A stretch of 64,000 nt of DNA. Source: E44-bin32 sp034430595 (lineage in GTDB: Bacteria; Chloroflexota; Anaerolineae; Anaerolineales; E44-bin32). Position numbers and translations under genes: made by a program. The stretch is from assembly GCA_034430595.1 (NCBI GenBank), contig DAOUEL010000012.1, forward strand, positions 6,761-70,760, read 5' to 3'. Positions 50,426 through 58,476 of the stretch are shown piece after piece. Numbering within the stretch: the first letter of the stretch is position 1; the number at the start of each line of letters is the position of its first letter. The notes below the pieces were generated by a model that saw nothing but the letters and a program-made list of their open reading frames with translations, was not told the DNA's origin and did no database searches.

Positions 50426-52843
50426 ATGGCAAGGGGTGTGAGGGAGCTGATACGCGGCGTGCGCTCGATTGGTCTGGCTAATATGGCAGCGAGCGTGCGC
50501 TACTCAATCATTCGTGACCGCATGAACGCACGCCTTCGCAAGCGTGATCGTCCGACTCCAGCTATCACCCCGGGAGATCTTCAGACGGCCACACCCACAG
50601 TCCATGGCGCACGCTTCACCTTCGAGCATGCAGAACTTGAGATCCTCTTCCTCGCGCCGGACGTCATCCGCTGCTCCTGGTCACCTGGCGAGCCACCGGT
50701 GCCCTATGCAATTGCAGATTTCGCCTGGTCGGGCGATAGCACCAACCTCACCAGGATAGAAAATGGCTGGAGCCTGGCAGGTTCGCAATGCAGGCTTGAA
50801 CTCAGCCCGACAGGTGATCTGCGCTTCTGTACGCTGACTGGGAGGGTGCTGCAAGAGGACGGCCCCCCGCACCTGGCCGGAAGGGCATGGTCGCTCGAAT
50901 CCAACCTGGCGCCGGAGGCGGTCGTCACCGGTCTAGGGGAGCGAGCCACTGGTCTGGACCTGCGCGGCCGACGCTACCGCTTTTGGAACCTTGATCCTGG
51001 AGGCGGCTACGGAGCAGGTCATGATCCGTTGTACCTTTCGATCCCCGTCTATTATGTGCTGCAGCGCGCCGGGGGCTATCTCCTCTTTCATGAGAATTCG
51101 CATGACGGCTGGATTGAATTCAATCAACGCCTCAAAATCCATTTCGAAGGCGGTCTGCTGCGGACGTACTTTATTCCAGGCGAGCCCGGTCAGGCACTGG
51201 CCCGCTATAGCGACCTGACGGGCCGCGCGCCGCTTCCGCCGCTCTGGGCGTTGGGTTATCACCAATCACGCTGGGGATATCGCACGGAAGCTGAAATTCG
51301 GGAACTTGCATCTCGATTCGCCGAACATCAGCTGCCGCTCTCCGCCATCCATCTCGATCTGGATTACATGGACGGCAACCGCATCTTCACCGTCGATGAA
51401 GAGCGCTTCCCACAGCTGGGGAAACTTGCCAGCGACTTGCTTGAGAAGGGGATCCGCCTGGTGACGATCATCGATCCGGGTGTGAAGGCTGAGCGGGGCT
51501 ACCGTGTTTACAGCAGCGGGCTGGAGCGTGAGGTCTTCTGCCGCCGGGGGGATGAGCGGCTCCTGCATGCGCCGGTTTGGCCCGGGTGGTGCGCTTTTCC
51601 CGATTTCAGCGCGTCCGAAACGCGCTCCTGGTGGTCTGAGCAGTACCCACGCCTGCTGGACCAAGGAATCGCTGGCGTCTGGCATGACATGAATGAGCCG
51701 GCGGCATTCGCGGCCTGGGGCGAACCCACGCTGCCGCTCGATACGCAGCATGCCCTCGAGGGCCAGGGCGGGGATCACCGCAGCGCGCATAACCTCTACG
51801 GCCTGCTGATGAATCGGGCTGGCTACGAAACGCTGCGCCGATATCATCCCCAGCGCCGTCCGTTTATCCTCACCCGTTCGGGGTGGGCGGGCGTTCAGCG
51901 TTATGCCTGGTCCTGGTCCGGTGACACGGAAAGCAGCTGGGAGATGCTCGAACGGACAATAGCTACGCTGCTCGGGATGGGCATGAGCGGGCTGCCATTC
52001 GTCGGGAGCGACATCGGGGGCTTCAGCGGAAAACCCGATGCAGAGCTCTACCTGCGCTGGCTGCAGCTGGCCGCATTCACACCATTTTTCCGCACTCATT
52101 CTGCGCTTGGCACCGAACGACGCGAACCATGGGCCTTCGGCGAGGACACGCTCACAATAGCCCGTAAGGCGCTTCGGTTGCGGCAGACGCTTATGCCATA
52201 CATCTACAGCCAGGCCTGGGTCACAAGTACGCAGGGTATTCCACTGATGCGGCCGACGTTCTGGGCCGATCCAGCGGACGAGGATCTGTGGCAGATCGAC
52301 GATCAATTCATGCTGGGTGATGCGCTGCTCGTGGCGCCCGTCCTGATCCCCGGCGCGCCTGAACGGCAGGTGACTCTGCCTACTGGATCATGGGTGGAAT
52401 TCCATTCCGGAGAAGTGTTTGAAGGGCCGGGCGAGATCACACTTCCCGTTGAGATGGATCGCATTCCGGTTCTGGTGCGGGGCGGCAGTCTGCTGCCGCT
52501 CGCTGTGCAGGGAGGCATCAACCTGCGGCTTACCTTGCCCGGTCCGGATGGAGAGGCCGGAACGCTATATCGTGACGGGTGCGATGGCTACGGTGCATAC
52601 CGCTTGGAGCGTTTCGAACTCGTGCACGACGAGGGCTTGATTCGACTGCACTGTCAAACCGCAGGCGATTTCCAACCGAAGGAAACGATGCAGTTAGAAA
52701 TCGTTGGAGAGAACGCAGGTTCAATCGCAGCGGATGGCCAGCCTCTGGACCGGGGGGAGCGAGGCTGGCCCCTGCCTCCTTTCCAGACGCTCGAGATCAA
52801 ACTACCCTATCCCGGTAATTTAATCCAAACAGCGCCCGGCTGA
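50426..52843 (+). CDS. GH31 alpha-glucosidase
   Basis: 805 residues. (beta/alpha)8 retaining glycosidase of family GH31. The nucleophile is Asp421 in WHDMNEP and the probable acid/base is Asp500 in WSWSGDTESSW. An N-terminal beta-sandwich and two C-terminal beta domains flank the barrel. The first about 50 residues are basic and unusual (RELIRGVRSIGLANMAASVRY) but are not a typical signal peptide, so it is probably cytoplasmic. Releases glucose (or xylose in some members) from the non-reducing end of alpha-linked oligosaccharides. GAAGGAG precedes the ATG. Divergent from dnaE across 194 nt, in which I see no other gene. Confidence 0.93.
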   Translation: MARGVRELIRGVRSIGLANMAASVRYSIIRDRMNARLRKRDRPTPAITPGDLQTATPTVHGARFTFEHAELEILFLAPDVIRCSWSPGEPPVPYAIADFAWSGDSTNLTRIENGWSLAGSQCRLELSPTGDLRFCTLTGRVLQEDGPPHLAGRAWSLESNLAPEAVVTGLGERATGLDLRGRRYRFWNLDPGGGYGAGHDPLYLSIPVYYVLQRAGGYLLFHENSHDGWIEFNQRLKIHFEGGLLRTYFIPGEPGQALARYSDLTGRAPLPPLWALGYHQSRWGYRTEAEIRELASRFAEHQLPLSAIHLDLDYMDGNRIFTVDEERFPQLGKLASDLLEKGIRLVTIIDPGVKAERGYRVYSSGLEREVFCRRGDERLLHAPVWPGWCAFPDFSASETRSWWSEQYPRLLDQGIAGVWHDMNEPAAFAAWGEPTLPLDTQHALEGQGGDHRSAHNLYGLLMNRAGYETLRRYHPQRRPFILTRSGWAGVQRYAWSWSGDTESSWEMLERTIATLLGMGMSGLPFVGSDIGGFSGKPDAELYLRWLQLAAFTPFFRTHSALGTERREPWAFGEDTLTIARKALRLRQTLMPYIYSQAWVTSTQGIPLMRPTFWADPADEDLWQIDDQFMLGDALLVAPVLIPGAPERQVTLPTGSWVEFHSGEVFEGPGEITLPVEMDRIPVLVRGGSLLPLAVQGGINLRLTLPGPDGEAGTLYRDGCDGYGAYRLERFELVHDEGLIRLHCQTAGDFQPKETMQLEIVGENAGSIAADGQPLDRGERGWPLPPFQTLEIKLPYPGNLIQTAPG

Positions 52844-52859
52844 AATAGCCCGGGCGCTG
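52830..52859 (+). terminator. Hairpin spanning the GH31 stop codon
   Basis: Perfect 10-bp stem (52830-52839 with 52850-52859) whose loop contains the TGA stop codon. It is followed by CCTGTTATGG, not a strong T tract; a termination or 3'-end protection role is inferred. Confidence 0.6.
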
Positions 52860-52882
52860 CCTGTTATGGTTCGAAGAAGGTA

Positions 52883-53923
52883 CTACTTCGTAGTCTTCGT
52901 GGTTTTCGATGACCGCGAGCTTGTGCTGCGTTTCTTCGGTGCTGGCTTCTCCGGCGCATCCGTCGGCGGCACTTCAGACACCTCCACCATGCCGTACGGG
53001 CGGGTACCAAAACGCGTCATCAGCACTGCACCCAGGCCAACGGCACTCGCCAGGAAGGGCGCCAACCAGCCTACGCACGGGATGAAGCCAATGCCGTTCA
53101 CGACCAGCGCGAAGATCAGGGTGCCCAGACCGGCCGCGACCACCGGCTGGAAGTCCTGGTTCATCGCCTTCGCCAGGCGCTTGCCTACCTCGAGGCCGAG
53201 CGCAATCCAGCCAAGTACCCCAGCCGCAACCAGCACCAACGCCCCGAGCAACCCGACGACTGCCAGGCAGATCGTGATGATCAGGAACACGATCAGGATC
53301 GGTCCGACGATGATCGTCAGCAGGCCGAACGCTCCAGAGATGATGGGCTGATCGACGATCGTATCTGCCACCAGGCTGACCTGCTTGGGCAGGAACATAA
53401 CCACCAGCACAGCCAGGGCTGCAAGCATGAAGCTCTGGAAAAGGTAACCGGCAACACGCCCGGCGTAGTTCATGCCAAAGTTCGTGCCAATATTGAGAGG
53501 GAAATTCCTGCCAAAGCGCAGGTTGTACGGGAAGTTCAACTCCTCGCCTGAGATCGTGTCACCCATGATTCGACCGCCGTCCCGATTGACATTGCCGCCG
53601 AAGGTGACCAGGTCGCCTTCCACAACTGCGCCGGCGCTCATGCGGGCATTTCCGCCAACCACCGCCAGGTCGCCGCCAATCGCGCCATCGATCGTCAGGT
53701 TACCACCGACCAGAAAAACGTTACCGGTGACCCGGGAATCCGCCATCAGGGTCGCATTGCCGCCAATGACGGCCAGATCGCCATCAAGGGTTTCACCGGT
53801 TTCGAGGACGAATTCCCCTCCAAGCACGACACGCCCATCCATATAACCTCCCGCAAACGCGGTCATGGAGAACGCCAGTGTCAGGACGAGAACCGTCAGA
53901 CTGAGGGTCCACAACTTTTTCAT
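52883..53923 (-). CDS. Bactofilin-like membrane protein under ECF sigma control
   Basis: 346 residues. Sec signal peptide (residues about 1-24), then about 110 residues of polymer-forming beta-helix repeats of the type G-L-x-V-I-G-G-N-A (ETLDGDLAVIGGNATL, TIDGAIGGDLAVVGGNARM, AVVEGDLVTFGGNV), as in bactofilins. Unlike cytoplasmic bactofilins the repeat domain follows a signal peptide and so would lie outside the membrane. Four or five helices follow (about 175-305), ending in a basic Lys/Ser/Thr-rich cytoplasmic tail. Third gene of the sigma/anti-sigma unit, 6 nt after the anti-sigma gene. Possibly envelope-stress linked. Confidence 0.8.
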   Translation of the reverse strand: MKKLWTLSLTVLVLTLAFSMTAFAGGYMDGRVVLGGEFVLETGETLDGDLAVIGGNATLMADSRVTGNVFLVGGNLTIDGAIGGDLAVVGGNARMSAGAVVEGDLVTFGGNVNRDGGRIMGDTISGEELNFPYNLRFGRNFPLNIGTNFGMNYAGRVAGYLFQSFMLAALAVLVVMFLPKQVSLVADTIVDQPIISGAFGLLTIIVGPILIVFLIITICLAVVGLLGALVLVAAGVLGWIALGLEVGKRLAKAMNQDFQPVVAAGLGTLIFALVVNGIGFIPCVGWLAPFLASAVGLGAVLMTRFGTRPYGMVEVSEVPPTDAPEKPAPKKRSTSSRSSKTTKTTK

Positions 53924-53929
53924 CTTGCC

Positions 53930-54469
53930 TTACTCCTTTCGAACGAATTGAGAGTTCATACGGTATAGCGAAAGTATCCAAATCCCCAGCATTCCACTGA
54001 AGGCTACCGAGCCTGCCAGCAGATAGGCTGGAGTGAGGCTGCCAACAATGTTCTCAACCAGCAGCGCCATGAAATCTCCCAGCAGCGAAAATAGAGCGCT
54101 AATGCGCATGATCTCGACCAGTGATTTCATTCCTGTGCTGACCAATGGGGCAAGCCAGGAGATAATCTCACCGCCGAACAAGACAGCCAGTGCAACCACT
54201 CCGGCAGTGATCATCATCACCGAAAGGCCAAAGAGCCGCCCGTGCGCTTTTCGCTGCCTGGCTTTCAACCGGCTCTGGAAGCGCAGGCCGAATCCCTCGG
54301 CCGGGGCAACCATGGCAGCACCGGCCAGGTGATCTTCCATCTGGCTGAGTGCCCTGGCCAGTTCATTGCACGAGGAGCAAGATGCCAGATGCGATTCGAG
54401 CTCTGCGCGCTGGACGGACGTCAGGTGCTTTACGTCAAACAGCATCGCTTCGAACGGCAGATGGTCCAT
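53930..54469 (-). CDS. Anti-sigma factor with zinc-finger (ZAS-like) domain
   Basis: 179 residues. N-terminal anti-sigma domain with the HxxxCxxC zinc motif (SHLASCSSCNELARAL, residues about 27-42), followed by three predicted helices. It would hold the ECF sigma factor at the membrane and release it on a signal. Its start (54469, with AAGGAGGCGTGAAG upstream) lies 35 nt inside the sigma gene, indicating coupled synthesis. No metalloprotease is visible in the window for regulated cleavage. Confidence 0.85.
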   Translation of the reverse strand: MDHLPFEAMLFDVKHLTSVQRAELESHLASCSSCNELARALSQMEDHLAGAAMVAPAEGFGLRFQSRLKARQRKAHGRLFGLSVMMITAGVVALAVLFGGEIISWLAPLVSTGMKSLVEIMRISALFSLLGDFMALLVENIVGSLTPAYLLAGSVAFSGMLGIWILSLYRMNSQFVRKE

Positions 54470-55052
54470 TCTTCACGCCTCCTTGCAGAAAACCCTCACG
54501 CTGCTGCCAATTCGTGGCTAGCTCACGTCGGGCTCGATGCAAACGGCTCTTTACCGCTGAGATCGATAACGAGAGTACCGAGCCAATCTCCTCATAGGAG
54601 TAGTCATACCAGTAGAGCAGGATTACGGCTGCGCGGTCGACCGCGCTGAGTGTGCCCAACATCCCCTTCACCTGCTCCTGCATTTCCAATCGAGCAAACC
54701 GATCTTCCGGACCCGGGTCGGGGTGAGGACCCTCCTGTCCGGGCAGCAGTTCTTCCATCGAAACCATCTTCAGCCTTCTGCGCCGCAACCGATCGATACA
54801 GTAGTGCGATGCAATTGACAGTATCCAGGTTGCGAACTTGCGTTCTGGATCATATCGCCTCAGGTTGCGGTGAGCACGCAGGAAGCTCTCTTGCGAGGCG
54901 TCCTCCGCTTCGAGCGGGTCCCCCAGCATGCGGTAGCACAGGTTGAAGACTGGCCGCTGATAGGCCTCCACCAGAAGAGCAAAGGCCTGATCATCGCCAT
55001 TCAATGCGTCGGTTATCCAAACCTGTTCTGCCGCAGGGTCGTAATCTGTCAT
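54435..55052 (-). CDS. ECF-type RNA polymerase sigma factor
   Basis: 205 residues. Region 2 (FALLVEAYQRPVFNLCYRMLGDPLEAEDASQESFLRAHRNLRRYDPERKFATWILSIASHYCIDRLRR condensed in residues about 25-90) includes the DxxQExF-like motif; region 4 (GSVLSLSISAVKSRLHRARREL) contacts the -35 element. Followed by a short C-terminal extension that overlaps the anti-sigma gene. It drives the sigma/anti-sigma/bactofilin-like unit, probably including its own transcription, although no consensus ECF promoter is obvious upstream. Confidence 0.92.
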   Translation of the reverse strand: MTDYDPAAEQVWITDALNGDDQAFALLVEAYQRPVFNLCYRMLGDPLEAEDASQESFLRAHRNLRRYDPERKFATWILSIASHYCIDRLRRRRLKMVSMEELLPGQEGPHPDPGPEDRFARLEMQEQVKGMLGTLSAVDRAAVILLYWYDYSYEEIGSVLSLSISAVKSRLHRARRELATNWQQREGFLQGGVKNGPSAVRSDAV

Positions 55053-55091
55053 GCAAATCCGCTCTCCCGGCTACCCTACCATACAATACGC

Positions 55092-55127
55092 AAAACCGCC
55101 CCGGGGGTTGCAGGAAACCCGGGGCGG
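55092..55127 (-). terminator. Intrinsic terminator of the ABC transporter gene
   Basis: 10-bp GC-rich stem (55096-55105 with 55118-55127), 12-nt loop; on the minus strand the stem is followed by TTTT (55095-55092). It separates the ABC gene from the sigma operon. Confidence 0.8.
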
Positions 55128-55147
55128 ACACCCTTCATGCTCGTGCT

Positions 55148-57094
55148 TCAAGCGTTTGAGAGCTGGGTATTGAATTGAGTGGAGTACAGGTTCGCATACA
55201 ATCCACCCTGGTTGAGCAGGTCCTCGTGCCGGCCGCGTTCCACAAGCCGGCCCTGGTTCATAACCAAAATCAGGTCCGCATTCATGACAGTGCTTAAGCG
55301 GTGAGCGATAACGAGCGAGGTACGTCCCTGCATTACGATCTGCATCGCTTCCTGGATCAACGCTTCGGACTGCGAATCCAGACTGCTCGTTGCTTCGTCC
55401 AGGATCAAGACCTTGGGATCCTTCAGAAGCACGCGGGCAATGGCCACGCGCTGCTTTTCACCACCCGACAACCGGTAGCCGCGTTCACCAACCAGCGTGT
55501 CATACCCATCCGGCAGGCCGGCGATAAATTCGTGGATGTTTGCGGCCCGGCAGACAGCTTCTAGCTCAGCCTGCGTTGCATCCGGTTTGGCGTAAAGCAG
55601 GTTCGCGCGCAGGGTATCATGAAACAGGTAGGTCTCCTGTGTGACCATTCCGATATGCTCAGCCAGCGAATCAAGCTGAACATCTCGTAAATCATGCCCA
55701 TCAAGCAGCACGCGCCCTTCCGTTGGATCGTACAACCGGGGCAGCAAGTACGTAATGGTAGTCTTTCCTGCGCCGCTTGGTCCGACCAGTGCGGCAATTT
55801 GACCGGGTTCTATGGTGAAGTTCACATCGCTCAATGCCCAGCGTGGTTCTGGTGTCTCATCCTCGCCTCCGTTCCCCGCTTCGGCTTTGCTTTTCTTCGG
55901 CGGCAGATAGCCGCCTTGTCCGCCCCGGCCCCAACCGAAGCGCCGCAGCTCTTCAAGGCCAATCACCTTGCCATCCCGATCGAGGTAACTGAAGCAGACA
56001 TCCTCGAAGCATACTTCGCCACGTACCTGATCGAGCCGGACTGCCTGCGGCCCATCTTTGATCTCAACCGGCAGGTCCATCACTTCGAATACTCGTTCAA
56101 AGGAAACCATCGAGGTCGCAAATTCGACCCGGGCGTTGGTCATCGCCATCAGTGGGCCGTAAAGATCGGACAGGTAAGCACTGAAGGCGACGATCGTACC
56201 GATCGTGAAAGCTCCCCGCAGGACGAGATGACCGCCGAGCCAGAAGACAAGGGCCGTGCCAACAGCACTCACCAAGCTTAATGCCAGGAAGAACCAGCGC
56301 CCGATGACCGCCTGGCGAATGCCGATGTCACGCACTGATGCTGCACGCTCCTCGAAACGGTCGACCTCCGAGTGGTAGCGTCCGAAGATCTTCACCAGCA
56401 GCGCACCGCTGATATTCAGCGTTTCATTCATCAGAGCATTCATCCCGGCGTTAAATTCCATCTGACGTCGGGCAACATCCCGCAGCAGGATGCCCACCCG
56501 TCGGGCTGGCAGGATAAACAAGGGCAGGATCGCAATCCCCAGCAGCGTCAGGCGCCATTCGAGCGAGAGCATGATCCCGAGCGTGGCAATGAGCGAAAAG
56601 ATATTGCTGACGATGGTGACCAGCGTGCCCGTGATCGCCCGCTGCGCGCCGATGACGTCGTTGTTGAGTCGTGACATCATCTCACCAACCTGCGTGTTGG
56701 TGTAGAAACGCATGCTCATGCGCTGCAGGTGGGCGTACAGCGCCCGACGAAGATCGTAAATGATGCCCTCACCGATCGCGGAACTGGCGTAACGCTGGGC
56801 TACTCCCAGTAATCCGTTGACCAGCGGCACCAGCACCATCCCGATCGCAAGCAGGTTCAGCCTCGGGATGTTCTTATCAGGCAGGGTGTGATCGATCAGG
56901 TCCCGGATCAGAAGCGGTGGAATCAGGCTGAGAAGCGAGATCACCAGCATCGTGATCAGGATGATGATGACTTTGCGCGCATAAGGCCGGGCATATCCTG
57001 CCACACGCAGCAAAAGCGCCCGGCTGACATGCGGCTGATCTTGTTCTTCATCATAGCGGACGAAAGACCACCAACCGCCGGAGTGAAAACCCAT
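55148..57094 (-). CDS. ABC exporter with fused membrane and ATPase domains
   Basis: 648 residues from the ATG at 57094; the longer frame upstream crosses the promoter and a divergent gene. Six-helix membrane domain (about 45-340) of the MsbA/multidrug type, then an ATPase domain: Walker A GPSGAGKTT, signature LSGGEKQR, Walker B VLILDEATSSLDSQ and the H-loop IAHRLST. An insert of about 50 residues rich in Lys/Gly/Glu before Walker A is unusual. Half-transporter that works as a dimer, exporting lipids, peptides or drugs. Substrate unknown. Promoter TATAAT at 57134-57139. Confidence 0.9.
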   Translation of the reverse strand: MGFHSGGWWSFVRYDEEQDQPHVSRALLLRVAGYARPYARKVIIILITMLVISLLSLIPPLLIRDLIDHTLPDKNIPRLNLLAIGMVLVPLVNGLLGVAQRYASSAIGEGIIYDLRRALYAHLQRMSMRFYTNTQVGEMMSRLNNDVIGAQRAITGTLVTIVSNIFSLIATLGIMLSLEWRLTLLGIAILPLFILPARRVGILLRDVARRQMEFNAGMNALMNETLNISGALLVKIFGRYHSEVDRFEERAASVRDIGIRQAVIGRWFFLALSLVSAVGTALVFWLGGHLVLRGAFTIGTIVAFSAYLSDLYGPLMAMTNARVEFATSMVSFERVFEVMDLPVEIKDGPQAVRLDQVRGEVCFEDVCFSYLDRDGKVIGLEELRRFGWGRGGQGGYLPPKKSKAEAGNGGEDETPEPRWALSDVNFTIEPGQIAALVGPSGAGKTTITYLLPRLYDPTEGRVLLDGHDLRDVQLDSLAEHIGMVTQETYLFHDTLRANLLYAKPDATQAELEAVCRAANIHEFIAGLPDGYDTLVGERGYRLSGGEKQRVAIARVLLKDPKVLILDEATSSLDSQSEALIQEAMQIVMQGRTSLVIAHRLSTVMNADLILVMNQGRLVERGRHEDLLNQGGLYANLYSTQFNTQLSNA

Positions 57095-57133
57095 AAATGG
57101 CTGCCTTTTCCTTGATGTAGAGGATCTCCGGGC

Positions 57134-57139
57134 ATTATA
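57134..57139 (-). promoter_or_regulatory. -10 element of the ABC transporter gene
   Basis: TATAAT on the minus strand, 39 nt before the ATG at 57094. Confidence 0.55.
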
Positions 57140-57162
57140 TCGCATGGGGTGTGGAACCCGGG

Positions 57163-57171
57163 TGCTATACT
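57163..57171 (+). promoter_or_regulatory. Extended -10 promoter of the DUF429 gene
   Basis: TGCTATACT, an extended -10 (TG-N-TATACT), 39 nt before the ATG with GAAGAGGA as ribosome binding site. No -35 match. Confidence 0.55.
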
Positions 57172-57210
57172 GGATACAGTTCAGTCCATCCTGATGAAGA
57201 GGATTTTTAG

Positions 57211-57936
57211 ATGACCGTGCTCGCGATTGACCTGGCCAGCAAACGCTATACCGATTTCGGTCTGGCACAAATCGACCCCGGTTCAACTACCCCTTTCTTC
57301 CCGACCCCCGGAGAGCTGGGGCTGAGCGGCCAACCACAGATCGAGCCATGTGCAGAGGCACTCGACAGCTATGCCCGTTCGCAGGGAATTTCCGTAATGC
57401 TGCTCGATGGGCCGCAGGGCTGGCGCCATCCGCTCTCCCCCATTGAACATATGCGGCTGGCAGAAAGAGTGCTGAATACCCCCGGGAAGACCGGAATCCC
57501 CGGTCACTCAAAACCGAAGACCTTCCTGGCCTACACCACGTTCTCGATCGAGCTCTTTGACACGCTGCGCCGGGAGTTCGGCTGGGGTTTACTACGGGAG
57601 GGCTGGGAGAGACGGCGACGTGGACGCTGGTTGGCCGAGTGCTTCCCCTCCTCAGCCTGGCAGCTGTTGGGGATGGAGAGATTGCCAAGCAAAGCACGCA
57701 AAGATCGTAACCTGCTGCGTAAGTTCACCCGCCGGCTGGCAAAGGTTACTGGGTACACGCTGCCGCGCGGTCTGACGCACGATCAACTGCAGGCCGCCGT
57801 CGTGCTCCCGGCAGCGGTGGCAATCGCCAATCGCGATCCAGCCAGGCTGATCATGGTCGGTTTCGACCCCCTGCCAGCGCCCGGTGGATCGGTTTACGAA
57901 GGTTGGATCGTCAACCCGCGTGTTCCATCACCATAA
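57211..57936 (+). CDS. DUF429-family protein (predicted RNase H-fold nuclease)
   Basis: 241 residues. The opening VLAIDLASKRYTDFGLA, with an Asp at the first strand, and the later DGPQGWR and GLTHDQLQAAVVLPAAVAIA fit the DUF429 family, predicted to adopt an RNase H-like fold and act on nucleic acids. No experimentally known role that I can cite for this branch. It starts 7 nt before the GIY-YIG gene, so the pair is cotranscribed. Substrate and partner unknown; DNA repair or quality control is a guess from family context. Confidence 0.75.
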   Translation: MTVLAIDLASKRYTDFGLAQIDPGSTTPFFPTPGELGLSGQPQIEPCAEALDSYARSQGISVMLLDGPQGWRHPLSPIEHMRLAERVLNTPGKTGIPGHSKPKTFLAYTTFSIELFDTLRREFGWGLLREGWERRRRGRWLAECFPSSAWQLLGMERLPSKARKDRNLLRKFTRRLAKVTGYTLPRGLTHDQLQAAVVLPAAVAIANRDPARLIMVGFDPLPAPGGSVYEGWIVNPRVPSP

Positions 57937-57942
57937 CCCCTA

Positions 57943-58476
57943 ATGTTGACAATACTGCCTACGAAGCAACCGGGGGCTGTGCCCGGGCTCTATATTCTCA
58001 ATATCCAACTGACCAAACCGATCATCCTTGCCCCGGGCAGGCTCGGGCGGCAGACCTTTGAACCCGGGAATTACCTGTACGTTGGGAGCGCTCATGGCTC
58101 GGGCGGACTGAGAGCCCGCCTCGCTCGGCACCAACGTTGTTGCCGATCCACCGTCCGCCATTGGCATATCGACCACCTGCTCAAAATGGGGAGTTTGCTC
58201 AACTATTGGTGGAGTGCGGACGATGGCGAACAGGAATGTACGTGGGCGAACATTCTGAGTTGCTGTGGAAAACGTTGGCCAAGGGGATTCGGCGCTTCCG
58301 ACTGCCGTTGTACGGGTCATCTGGTTTATTTCCACAATCGTAATTCGCTGTGCGACTCGATCCAAGAATTAGCCGCCAAGTTGAACGAGATGTACTTTAG
58401 TTCGTGGGATCCAGCTGCCGGTTTGATTTACGAGGTGGAACAGGAACTGCAGAGCCTCAAGCTGCAATCCTCTTGA
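57943..58476 (+). CDS. GIY-YIG (DUF123-like) nuclease-family protein
   Basis: 177 residues. Core motif GLYILNIQL...GNYLYVGSAHGSGGLRARLARH is the GIY-YIG nuclease signature in the DUF123 form, with the Arg/His-rich region RHWHIDHLL carrying further conserved residues. The Cys-rich insertion (CTWANILSCCGKRW and DCRCTGHLVYF) may bind metal. Endonuclease activity is family-based; the cellular substrate is unknown. The stop codons of this gene and of elp3 overlap by 20 nt on opposite strands. Confidence 0.8.
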   Translation: MLTILPTKQPGAVPGLYILNIQLTKPIILAPGRLGRQTFEPGNYLYVGSAHGSGGLRARLARHQRCCRSTVRHWHIDHLLKMGSLLNYWWSADDGEQECTWANILSCCGKRWPRGFGASDCRCTGHLVYFHNRNSLCDSIQELAAKLNEMYFSSWDPAAGLIYEVEQELQSLKLQSS

